A DNA stretch of 64,000 nt, from positions 14,508,001 through 14,572,000 of the forward strand of contig CM059621.1 in assembly GCA_030435675.1 (NCBI GenBank), given 5' to 3'. Shown piece by piece: positions 1 to 9,544 of this stretch. This DNA comes from Steinernema hermaphroditum (taxonomy: Eukaryota > Nematoda > Chromadorea > Rhabditida > Steinernematidae). Numbering within the stretch: the first letter of the stretch is position 1; each line of letters begins with the position of its first letter. The notes under the pieces were generated by a model, which did no database searches, was not told the origin of the DNA, and saw only the letters and a list, made by a program, of their open reading frames with translations. The translations under genes were made by a program, and so were the position numbers.

Positions 1-338
1 TCGGCGTCACTGAGTCGTCTAGAATCCACTCTGAATTCTAGAATTCACTCTGAATTCTAGCCCCTGCGTCTAGTGGTTTATTTTTAAGTGTGTTTAGCTT
101 GTAATAGACTACCCGTCTAGTAGACACTACCGTACACCTCTATCTCTTAATGATAATTTGATACCATTTGAGTGGTGTATATCGTGCTTATATGTTTACA
201 CTAAACAATCGCTGAAATGATTTGCCATGTAACCCAATTTGCTGACCCTTACTGCCTAGTCAACAATCCCGTATAAAGATTCCAACATTTCAGATGCGAT
301 TTATTTCTCTCTTTTTACAGCACTATCTACAAAACTGC
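1..338. other. Intergenic, no gene seen
   Basis: No coding segment is supported here. The first 70 bases repeat TCTAGAATTC / GAATTCTAG-like words, a small imperfect repeat, followed by AT-rich sequence. It lies downstream of the aspartic protease gene. Confidence 0.5.
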
Positions 339-1898
339 CTAGTTCGCCTTGGCGAATCCGATGCGCTGCTGGCCGACGTCGTAGACCTGGCACCACTCGC
401 GGATGAAGGTGTCTCCGAGGATCCAGGCGGGACCGTATCCGTCGGAGCCCATGGGGAAGAAGCCGAACTCGCACTGTCCGGGGGCCACCTGCACGGCGTA
501 GTTCTTGCGGGAGATACCGTACTTCTTGCCACCGATGGTGAGCACGATGTCGGGGCTCTGGCCGTTGCAGTCGATCGTGTATCCTCCGTCGACCTGCTGG
601 GCACCGACGGCCTGAGCCAGTGCATCAACGACGTCCTGGGGACCTAGGATACGGATATATTGCTGAAAGTGATGAAAACTGATTACCTCCGACGAACGAA
701 GTGCCGGTGTCGGAGATGACGTCCCATCCCTGCTGGCTGGAGTAGGAACCGGCGGCGGCGCCGTCCATGCGGAACTGGAAGTAGGTGGCTGAGGAAAGGG
801 GCTGGTAGGCGACGACGGGGCCGCAGTGCTGGGTGTCGAGGTCTCCGTAGGTGAAGATACCGCCGTAGACGCCGGTCTGGTCTCCGCGGTCCTCCATCCA
901 CACGGTGAAGATGGGCTGATCGACGAGCTTCTGGTTGACGGCGTTGATGAAGGGCGGGACGACGCCGTCGACGGCGAGCGAGGTGAAGCCGAGGCCGAGG
1001 ATGCCGTCGGTGGGATCACTGACGAAGTTCTGGTTGAGGGAGGTCGCCTGGCCGACGACGGTGTTGGGCACGGTGAGCTGGTTGGCGGGGTTGCCGGAGC
1101 CGAAGCTGACGGTGTCCTGACCGAGGAAACCGTTCACCTGGGAGCCGTCACCGTAGCCGATGGTCCACGACTGGCCGTTCTTCTTGTAGGTGCTCGACTT
1201 TGAGCTGTCGAACTTGTGCTTCGAGGCGCAGGCATTGGCGAAGACGGCGCGGCGGCTGCTCTGCGAGCAGCAGCTGGGGTCGCAGATGATGTTACAGAAG
1301 CCTGCAAGGGATATCATTAGTCTGCGTCTCAACACCCGTCTATCTACAGCTCTGTCTGACTACAAATGCCTTTGTAGACATCTCACATAAAGGACACTCG
1401 TTTTCAGAAAAAAAGGAAAGGCTAATTTCCCGACCCTTTAAGAGGCCTGTAAAGACTGTCTACAAAGCATTGTGCACTATTTTCTGTCTAGAATCTCCCC
1501 ATAGAGCCTACAGTATCCGAAAAGAAAGTGAACTTACTAGGATCGGAGCAGTAGTCGGGGCAGTTGTTGTTGGAGCTTCCCTGGCCACAGCTGGAGTCGG
1601 GGATCCAGAGGTTGGCACTTCCGGTGTCGAGAACGACGAGGAACGGCTGGGGTGGGGTTCCGATGGTGATGTTGCCGAGGTACTCCATGTCTCCGTAGTC
1701 GTTCACCTTCTGCGGGTATCCCTTGAGCACGGAGCCCTTGTAGAGCTGGCGCTGAGCCTCCTTCTGCTGGAGGTAGGCCTTCCAGGTGCCCTCGCGCATC
1801 ATCTTGTGGCGACGGCTCTCGATGCGGGTGAGGGGCGTCTGGAAGACGGCAGAGGCGGCGATGCCCACAAGGGCCACCAGGAGAACGAGTGTCTTCAT
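339..1898 (-). CDS. Secreted pepsin-like aspartic protease (ASP family)
   Basis: Three exons join in phase on the minus strand: 1898-1538, 1301-687 and 643-339, giving 426 residues, close to the usual pepsin length. Residues 1-17 form a hydrophobic signal peptide ([17 protein letters not shown]), followed by a propeptide. The two catalytic aspartates are visible: DTGSANLW at about 91-98 and DTGTSFVGG at about 318-326. YGDGS, the flap-type motif, and paired cysteines in the loop after the first lobe (CDPSCC) are present. Family knowledge: nematode ASP proteases act in the gut lumen or lysosomes; gut digestion is inferred here, not shown. The last acceptor (CCTAG at 648-644) was chosen over a nearby CAG because only it keeps the [10 protein letters not shown] frame. 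A TATA-like box lies 40 bases upstream. Confidence 0.93.
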
Positions 1899-1936
1899 GG
1901 CTAGAGGACTGAAGAATCTAGTGGAGGGCCTCCCTT

Positions 1937-1944
1937 TATTATAG
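1937..1944 (-). promoter_or_regulatory. TATA-like box of the aspartic protease gene
   Basis: On the minus strand this reads TATAATAA, about 40 bases upstream of the ATG at 1898. That spacing suits a short 5' leader. Assignment rests on sequence and position only. Confidence 0.45.
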
Positions 1945-1989
1945 GACTTAGAAGGGGAGGGCCTCTCTACAAAGAAGTGCTGATTGGGA

Positions 1990-2746
1990 GGCGAGCGACG
2001 GCACGTGACCGTTTCGGAGATAAGAAAGGCCCGTGGAAGTGAAATCGAGTGCTTAGCGAGCAGTCGTGCAGCGGAAATGGACGAAAGAGCCGTAAAAGTT
2101 GTGTCGCTGCTGATGAGTGATCCTTTGGTTGCAACCAACTGGCATCAAATATCAACCTTCTGGTGCGCTGTGGATAGAGGTTTCGGAGTGGTTGCATCCA
2201 ATGCGGAGAAATCGTTTCCAAGACCGACTTATCAATTTGTGCTCTTCTTCTTTTGCACGCTTAATCTCTTGATTCGCAAAGGACTAAAGCGTCAGCTATC
2301 AATGGAACACTCTAGGAAGAATGGTATCGTTCGTTTGCTCGAACGATTTGCTGCTTCATAGCTCATTGCTTAGAAATATGTCTTCTTGAGTGGTGCTCGT
2401 GCCCATTTTCATGCTTCTTAGGCGACATATCCACGACCCATAACCAGATGCCCTGTACATCAACTGATCATTGAACAGCTGACAGATCAAGTATCTGAAT
2501 TAGATCTTTCTCTAGATGTAACGAGTATGTAATGCGATGGTTCAAGAACTGAGGATTGTTTCTACAGAGTAGCGTACTGTGACCTCTTTTCCGATTTTTT
2601 TTGGAGGCAAAGAACGTCAAAGGACTGCCAGATTATGGCGGGAATAATCGCGACGACTTTAGGCTCGTGATGGATCTAACATCTCTTAAATAAACCCGGC
2701 TAGTATTCTGAACAACTCACCTAATTCAACGCGTGTACAGTTATAT
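1990..2746. other. Intergenic, no gene supported
   Basis: Only short open frames without splice or family support are seen. The protease promoter presumably occupies the left edge. Confidence 0.4.
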
Positions 2747-3044
2747 AATTTTTGGTCGATGGAAGATTTTAACGTCAGTGCAACGGAAGGCGATCGTAGA
2801 TGTGGTACATGGCGTCGGTATTTGCCTACAGTGTCCTCTTTCATTGATATTCTGAAACTTATGAAACTATGAAGATTATGAAACTTTGAAAGCTCCATGA
2901 AGTTACATTGCGAAACATCTTTTTTTATGCCAGTGTAGACTGTTTAGCGAAGCACGCTTAATCGTCAAACACCGACGCTATGTACCACATCTACGATCGC
3001 CTTCCTTTGCACTGACGTCAAAATCTTCCACCGACCAAAAATTG
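2747..3044. repeat. Foldback (MITE-like) element with about 78-base inverted arms
   Basis: The arm 2747-2823 is an imperfect reverse complement of 2966-3044. Both contain GATCGTAGATGTGGTACAT in opposite orientation, with only a few mismatches. The 142-base centre (2824-2965) is AT-rich with repeated ATGAAACT words. No coding capacity is seen, so a non-autonomous transposon is likely. Confidence 0.75.
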
Positions 3045-3264
3045 CCCTTTTTCTCTTTGTTCTCTTATCCGGCTGATGTAATCACCGGCGAGTTTGGTCG
3101 GTACTTACTCGTCGCCGCTCTTATCAGCGCTCCAAAAAGAGATCACTGAATCTGCAGTGTGGTCGCCGCGGCGCTAACGTCAAAGTTACCTTTAAGTACT
3201 TTGGGAAGATACGGAACTCGGTAGCAGATACGTCAGCCCAGCGGGTCTAAGATCAACGGCCGAA

Positions 3265-3681
3265 TTGAAGCGGAAGCTGACCACAGTGACGTATTCTGAT
3301 GGGAGAGAGGCAAAGTACATTAGAGGGTGCACTAAGACTTGCGGGGAACATGGTGCACTTCCACAGAGACCTTTCATTGCAATTTATGAGATGAGAGGAT
3401 TCTACATTTACTCGCAAAACTTTCATATCTACAAAGAGAACTGCTCCAAGCCTCCGAAGGGAGTCATAAGACGGCCGGACTTCTGTCTCGTAAAACACAG
3501 AGAAACGGAAAAAAGAACCATTCGATGCAGAAACCGCAAACCGACTAACGGTAAAACTCTTTCACAGTATCATAACGCCAGTCTAGACACGCAAAAGCAG
3601 ACATGCGTGGCAGGACCTGCATCCGGAGAACTTACCGCCTTCAAGAGCAACATTTCTCCATTTCTGCACTCTTATGTCTGA
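3265..3681 (+). CDS. Possible hypothetical ORF, weakly supported
   Basis: A 138-codon uninterrupted frame with several cysteines (CTKTCGEHG, NCSKPP, RCRNRK) and a high lysine/arginine content. I recognise no domain, and no signal peptide or clear splice structure supports it. It sits between a foldback element and the next gene, so it could be a transposon remnant or chance. Listed for completeness. Confidence 0.15.
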   Translation: MKRKLTTVTYSDGREAKYIRGCTKTCGEHGALPQRPFIAIYEMRGFYIYSQNFHIYKENCSKPPKGVIRRPDFCLVKHRETEKRTIRCRNRKPTNGKTLSQYHNASLDTQKQTCVAGPASGELTAFKSNISPFLHSYV

Positions 3682-3891
3682 CTTTCAGGTGCACTCCAGA
3701 CACTAGACGTCTCTTAGAGCACCCGAAAACGCTGCGCGGCAAGCGTTGAGCATTTGAGGGTCCGAGTCGTGCCGAACGCGGTCGCTCCGAAAATTCGACG
3801 CATCGAAGAACGAACGAAGCGGCGACCGAAGCTCCAGAGGTGAGTCCTGTACCCACTTAGAACCGTTTTAGGAAGGAAGAGTTTTTCAGAG

Positions 3892-4578
3892 ATGGACGAA
3901 GCAGCGAGGGACTTTCCGCTGATTGCGAGCTCGTGGCCGATGATTTCCACGAATGTCGCCTTGTACATCGTCATCGGCTCCATCTTCTACGTCCTTCTGC
4001 CGTGGACGGTAATCATTTGTGGGAAGAAGAAAAAATTCCCAGAGGTTACGAAGTCTATGATGACCACGGTGAAGTCCGTTCCCACCGCCAACCCAAGTGT
4101 CTCGGGTTCACAGCCGATAGTTCCGGTGAAGCCTGCGACGCCTGACACGGCAGCAGGAAGTGCGCCGAATACCTCCACCGACCCGGTGAAGAAAGAAGAA
4201 AAAGTGAGTTCTTCATACAAATGCTAGACAGGAATTATCAGGCAGACCCTTGACTGGTTGTTTCCCGTTTTTTCTTTCATTACCTTGACTGGTTGTTTCC
4301 CGTTTTTTCTTTCATTACCTTGACTGGTTGTTTCCCGTTTTTAGGATGGCAAGAAGGAGACAGGCTCTGAAGAAAAGAAGGTGGAGAAAAAGGATGAGGC
4401 AGGAAAAGACGACGTGAAATCGGACAAGAAAGTTGAAGGAAAGAAAGATGCCGATAAGGAAAAATCGGGTAAATCGAAGAAGCCGTCAGGAGCTGAAGAA
4501 GGAGACGGCTATGAAGATTGTCCGGATATGACACCAGAGCAGCTAGAGAAGCTCTGCAAGGATAATGACAAACAGTGA
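3892..4578 (+). CDS. Small single-pass membrane protein with lysine-rich disordered tail
   Basis: Two exons, 3892-4203 and 4345-4578, join in phase 0 to give 181 residues. A hydrophobic stretch at about 18-44 (STNVALYIVIGSIFYVLLPW) is followed at once by CGKKKK, a positive stop-transfer flank. The rest is a low-complexity Pro/Thr/Ser segment, then a Lys/Glu-rich tail ending in EDCPDMTPEQLEKLC. A predicted type III or signal-anchored orientation puts the tail in the cytoplasm. A 5' untranslated intron probably runs from about 3841 (GTGAGT) to 3870 or 3889. No family is recognised. The coding intron contains a 35-base tandem repeat. Confidence 0.75.
4247..4343 (+). repeat. 35-base tandem repeat inside an intron (about 2.8 copies)
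   Basis: Units begin CCTTGACTGGTTGTTTCCCG and are virtually identical. The last unit is cut short after its pyrimidine run and ends as TTTTTAG, which is the splice acceptor used for exon 2 of the membrane-protein gene. Confidence 0.85.
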
Positions 4579-4655
4579 TCATATCTCCATCCCCATGCAT
4601 CATATTTTAAGTGACTCTACAAATATGTATTAGTACAACGCGATAATTATAACAA

Positions 4656-7514
4656 CTAAGATTCATGCGCGTTGCTATTCGTTATGACTCCACCTTCATC
4701 CTCCTCGTCCTGGTTTGGGGCCTCGGGCTGAGTCGGAGTGCCGTTCAACACCGCATCGAGTTCTGCCATCGACTTTTCGTATTCCTGCAAGTCCCTCAAG
4801 ATATCGGCTGCAATCGGGCCGCCGGCACTATAGTAGTAGTAGAGAATAGACGCTGGACGAAGTCCGATACTTATCAATCCCTGAAATCGAAAGCTCATAA
4901 GAGAAGCATCTTGGTCGATCTTACGGGAATGATTTTGGCAGCTCGAAGGACCTCGCGTTCTTTGTTGACTTCGTACATCGTCAGTATCGAGGCAACATTT
5001 CCCAGTCGACCAGCCCTGCCTGATCTGTGTAGATAATGTTCTATGTCGTCGGGAAAGTCGTAGTTGATTATCTACAAGGTAAAATCGGTTCAAAATCAGC
5101 ATTACCGATCTCTTACGTATTTCACATTCTTGAAGTTAAGCCCTCGAGATACAATATCAGTGGCGATCAGAATGGCGACGACACCCTTCGCAAATTGATC
5201 CAACACAAATTCGCGGGCATACTGTAGCATTCCGCTGTGGATGATGAGGCAAGGAAATCCGGTGTAGTGGAGGAGGTAGTATAGAAATTCGCATTTCGTC
5301 GGGCTGTCCACGAAGATGATCATTTTCGGTGTTTCGATGCCTAAACTGCACACGTTATGTCTCCTCAAATACGCCTATTTTCTCACCTCCGTTCCTCAAG
5401 ACTTTTAGGAAATTCTGTAGAAAAGTGCGCTTTGTGTGGGTTTCCAGCTCGACGAAGTAGTGTGAGGCGCTCGTAGGCGCTTCACGAGAGGAGACTTCAA
5501 AGGGATCCGGACGCATCCACCTGACTTTCAGCTCCGTCACGATTTCCATCGTGAGCAACGCTCCAAAGGCGTAAAGCCGCGTTTTGCCCGTTTTCTGGAA
5601 TGGTATCTCCGAGAGTGTCTAGTGCCTTCTCAACGCACACCGAACCTTGACTATGTTCAACAACTCGTCCATCACGGAATTCTCCTCGAGGCGCGGCTTC
5701 AGCAACTCGTCCGTTTCGTCGAGTACCGCCCAATGGAGTAAATCCGTTTTCAACTTAAAAAGAAGTGCGTAAGATGGACGGCCGGATGAAACAAATCAAC
5801 CTACAAATCCACACTGGAAGTGGGACAGAAGCCGCTGAGGCGTTCCTACAATGATGTCACAGCCGGACTTGATGTGCTTTCTCGCCGTTCTGAGATCCAT
5901 TCCTCCGTAGGTGACAGCCACTGACACCTTGACCTGATATTTCATGCCTAAACACTTCTACTATAAACGCAGAAGAGCCGCGGCGCGCACCTTTAGTGAG
6001 TTCATTCGCGAAGCAGCTGATCTGTCCGGCCAGCTCTCTGTTCGGGACGACGACGATGGCGTAGGGCGACTCTGCGGGCGGTCTCCACTTGTTGTTCTTT
6101 TTGACCTCCTCTGCCTTGAATTTGAAGATCCAGGAAACCAGAGCGATCAGGTAGACGCACGTTTTTCCGGTACCGGCTTCTGCTTGGGCAATTACGTCAT
6201 ATGCTGGAAGAAAAGAGATGCATATACCGTTTCGTGGAAAGAAGCGCAGATGTCTTTCTGCTATCTTACGAAGGAAATTGTTGACCCAACTATCAAGAAA
6301 ACGTTCCGAAGTGGCACTGACGTCCACTGCCAACTTCCACTTCCTTCCACCCGTATAGCACAATCCCAACTGTTGCACAGCATAAACAAGCATAGTTCTT
6401 CTTTTTTTTTCTTTATGATCCCAAGCGAAACTTACAGAATTTCTCAGTCATCAGGTACATGATGACCGACTGGATGGCCGTGAAGTTCCTGATTCGGAGG
6501 CGCTTCGCATTCTTGACAATGGTGGGATCCACGAAATCCCCGTGACTCAAAGATTCGAACCTAAAACCATACATATATGCTACCGGCGGCCGGAAGAAGT
6601 CACTTACGTGCATCCCATGGTGGTGCCGTCGCCTCCACGGACATCGAGATGGCTCGTGTCCATCAGTTCATCGAAGTAGCCGCCGATCTCTAGGTAGTTC
6701 AGATCCTGCGTGTGGGCGTTCCTCGTGGGGCGCATCCCATCGACGGTGTCGTCCGATAGGAGATAACACGAGTAGTTCCTACTGATGAGATTCTCGCTCC
6801 GCTGGCCCTCGAGGTACAGGTGCTGCACCATCAGAGGCAGTCCGGTCTTCGGTATATTGCGCTTCTTGCTCTCTAGATCGGCCTCGCTGAACTTCTCCAC
6901 TTCCATGCTCCGGGCGCAGCATTGGCCTCTTCGCTCCAACAGCTTCTCGTCCCCGGGTTCAGTTCTATCGTTGAAGATGTCGAGCTGGCGCACGGAGTGG
7001 CCAATTGTTATCGGCAAACAGGGCTGGATGAAGTATCGCAGATACGTTTCGATGGATTGGAGATCTTCTTTGCGTGGGAGGGACAAGCAGCCGAAGAAGG
7101 TCTCCCTGCGCTGCACAGGAGGACGGGCTCCATCAGCTTGTGCGGGTGTATTTAACCCGCTCAAAGACGACTCCTTTAGCACTAGAGACTCGAATATCAC
7201 TGACATCTCTGGAAGTGCCACTCACAGTTCACCTCAACAGGGCATTCGTGCAGCAATCCGTCGTAGATATCTTCTTCGCCACCGCTGGAGGGTTCACTGG
7301 CTCGGCTTACTCGAGAGGTCTAGATCAAAAGTGGTTACATGGCTCTTTCAGGTAGAACACTTACGGATGGTGCCTCTGAAGCTGACTGCCGCAGGACAGG
7401 GCGCTTCTTCCTTCTTTTAGGCGATCTTGCAGTAACGAACGGAATTTCTGGTCCGTCGCTGGAGTCGGAAGAAGTACCGGTTAAGTCCTGGAAGCCATTG
7501 TCATCGGCCGTCAT
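4656..7514 (-). CDS. Divergent DEAD-box RNA helicase
   Basis: Eleven exons close in phase to 736 residues: 7514-7365, 7319-7226, 7181-6608, 6560-6436, 6203-5991, 5947-5805, 5753-5646, 5594-5387, 5340-5117, 5071-4925 and 4880-4656. The N-terminal 270 residues are unrecognised and polar. A Q-motif-like region (RNFTAIQSVIM) precedes motif I AEAGTGKT (about 322-329). Motif Ia reads PNRELAGQI, GTPQRLL is present, motif II is DETD (about 445-448) instead of DEAD, motif V is ATDIVSRGLNF and motif VI is HRSGRAGR (about 628-635). The SAT motif III is not recognisable (YAFGALLT). The C-terminus is acidic. The enzyme should remodel RNA or RNP using ATP, but the altered motifs make activity uncertain. 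Exon 2/3 and exon 7 donor choices are the least certain joins. Confidence 0.88.
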
Positions 7515-7529
7515 CCTGAAAGGATCGAA

Positions 7530-8251
7530 AGCACAATAGCAACAGCACGGCTAGAGAAAGAACATTGTGTCCCAGGGATGGAACATGGCAACATGGTTGC
7601 TTTTCAACGCAACGAAAACAAAATTATGTCTGCATTATGCCCCACAATTAGCAAAACAATCTTACAGGGATGCAGACATATCGTAGGAGTCGTGCCAGAA
7701 CCCCATTCGACTGAATGAACAACGGTCATGAAAAAGCACAGTATGCTGACGACTGCATGTCGCGCTTGCCGTCGTGTCGAGAATCACTTCGTGTGCTGGC
7801 GTTACATTTTGCGCCAATTTTTCCATTTGTACTCTTTCGATATGGACGTGGCATACCGTAATTCTGGTTTGCAAACATCGGATCCTCCTGTCTGTATGTT
7901 CCGGCAGAACTAGACGTCTGAATTTCTCAGATCAGAAACCGTTTATTGTCTGCAATCGATTTTTCCCGGTTTTCTGTCTGTTCCGGTCTGTCGTTTTGTC
8001 TAGTCTGGCCAAAGGAGACATCCGAAACTCTCAAGCCAAATGTCGTCTAATGTATCTATTCGAATTTTCGTGTTTTTGCCTGGACAAGCTTGACGGTTGA
8101 CTCCTTCAGAGCAGACACTCGACCCCTTTGTTCGTGTATCTGTGTGCTAGATGAACTTTTGTCGTGTCTACCAAGACACAAGGCACTCCTTTTGCAACGG
8201 TCATTCAGTTCTAGTTCCATTTCAGTTCTCGAACGGTCGAAACGTCTCCAA
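7530..8251. other. Intergenic region between divergent genes
   Basis: Lies between the helicase start (7514) and the next gene. Rich in GTCTG/GTCTAG words near 7900-8000. No coding exon is supported. Confidence 0.4.
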
Positions 8252-8621
8252 ATGTACTCCGCTCCGGGCTTCTGGAGGGCACTTCACCACAACATCAGCG
8301 AGCAGAGGAAGGAAAGCTTCGTCGTGCAGAGAATTGTCCGAGTCCTGTTTGGATTTCCGGGCAGGAAGAGCAGTCGCGGTCATCTCACAGAGGTGAGTCG
8401 ACTACATATTTATGACCTTTCTGAGCGTGGACTTTCAGAAACGCGTTCGATTCAAGAAGCAGCCAGAGGTTCACGAGATTCCAGCTTTCCCGTGGGACGA
8501 ATTCCCTCCGTTTTCACAGGAAGAAATTGCAGAAAACCTCGAAACTGTGCGGATGGAGAAGACCATCCAGGCGATGGAAGCGTTGGATGGCCGGGATTCT
8601 GAGAATCAAATTGTGTGGTGA
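8252..8621 (+). CDS. Mini-protein with an RVxF (PP1-docking-like) motif
   Basis: Exons 8252-8392 and 8439-8621 join in phase 0 (intron of 46 bases, GTGAGT...TTTCAG) to give 107 residues. The N-terminal half contains an amphipathic helix candidate (ESFVVQRIVRVLFGF). The second exon opens with KRVRFKKQPEVHEIPAF: KRVRF fits the RVxF protein-phosphatase-1 docking consensus and is followed by V-H spaced as in the PPP1R15/GADD34 core. The rest is acidic. Function as a PP1 regulator is inference from a short motif, not a family match. The ATG at 8252 is the first in its frame. Confidence 0.6.
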
Positions 8622-8740
8622 ATCAGTGATTGTCAGTGATTGATTTTATGGTTGAATTTGATATGTTGGAGAATGTCTTTATTTGTGTTCCTTTCTTCAG
8701 ATCATCGTTAACAACAACTACAGTAACCCGTTTATCCCTT

Positions 8741-9371
8741 TCAGTACGGTGAGCCTTTCCGCTCGAAGTCTGTCTCGTCCACCGAAGTGCTTTCGGTGAA
8801 CACTGACGGAATGCTGCTTCTGTACGAACGACAGTGGCTGATTCGTCCGGATACAGTGTCCACGTAGCGGGTGTGGGGGTGGATGATGGAGGCGCGCTGG
8901 CTCACCACTTCGTCGAGGCTGTTTAGGTACGATTCGTCGGACGTTGACTCCCACATCTGAAATCGCGTGGTTTCAGGGTCTTTGCGTGGATGCAACCGTC
9001 CCCACCTCGTTGTTTAGATTGTTGAGGTCGTTTCGCGAGTGGGTGAAGGAGAGCGAGTCCCACGCCGACGAGTGCTCGTTGTCATCGACGACGGTGGTCG
9101 CCGGCGTCGAAGATGTCGCGCCACTGCCGCGTTTTGTCGCCATCCGATTATAACAAACGATGACGACAGCTGAAAGCGACGATCTGTTTGATTAATAATC
9201 GCTCGTGCCCACCTAACGTCAAAACACTGACGAGGGTCAGAGCGCTGATCGCGACGAGGAACGCCGCTGGAATGCTGAAGTCGACGGAGTTCCCACGGTC
9301 AGCCGCTGCCGCCAAGCCTGACGGAATCTGGCGGGAGCGCTTCTCTTCCACGGCTGACGCTGAAAGAAACG
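8741..9371 (-). CDS. Single-pass membrane protein, 5' exon not found
   Basis: Three exons read in phase on the minus strand: 9371-9231 (starting after TTTCTTTCAG), 9187-9006 and 8956-8741. The product begins ASAVEEKRSRQIPSG, consistent with the end of a signal peptide encoded on an unseen upstream exon. A transmembrane helix (FSIPAAFLVAISALTLVSVL, continuing into AVVIVCYNRM) spans the first splice junction. About 117 further residues are Ser/Thr/Asp-rich and probably cytoplasmic, ending FERKGSPY. No family is recognised. The frame across the TM junction and the 43-base intron are the main support. Confidence 0.6.
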
Positions 9372-9444
9372 GAACAAAATAAACCGCTTGGTCTGACGTG
9401 CGTTGTCACATATGAGGATTCGATGAGAGAGTTCATTTATCTTC

Positions 9445-9522
9445 ATCGCGGTGGGGGCTGGGTTCCGAACCCGCGCCTCGAGAATGAGAGCAGAGACCAC
9501 TGCCACTCTGCCACGTGCGCAT
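9445..9522 (-). repeat. tRNA-like or tRNA-derived SINE remnant
   Basis: The minus strand has an A-box-like TGGCAGAGTGG and, about 40 bases later, a B-box-like GGTTCGGAACC flanked by GGG/CCC. Arms are too degenerate for a functional tRNA: the acceptor stem pairs over about four bases only. A tRNA-derived repeat or pseudo-tRNA is the likely origin. Confidence 0.35.
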
Positions 9523-9544
9523 TGTAGAGTAGAGCGCTGAGGCA

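Noticed and set aside
826..1203. Plus-strand open frames over the aspartic protease
   Set aside because: They are antisense shadows of GC-biased codons in the protease exons, which carry both catalytic motifs on the minus strand.
7182..7225. A 26-base intron option (CAG at about 7200) in the helicase gene
   Set aside because: Too short for splicing; the 44-base alternative ending at CTCTAG keeps the same phase.
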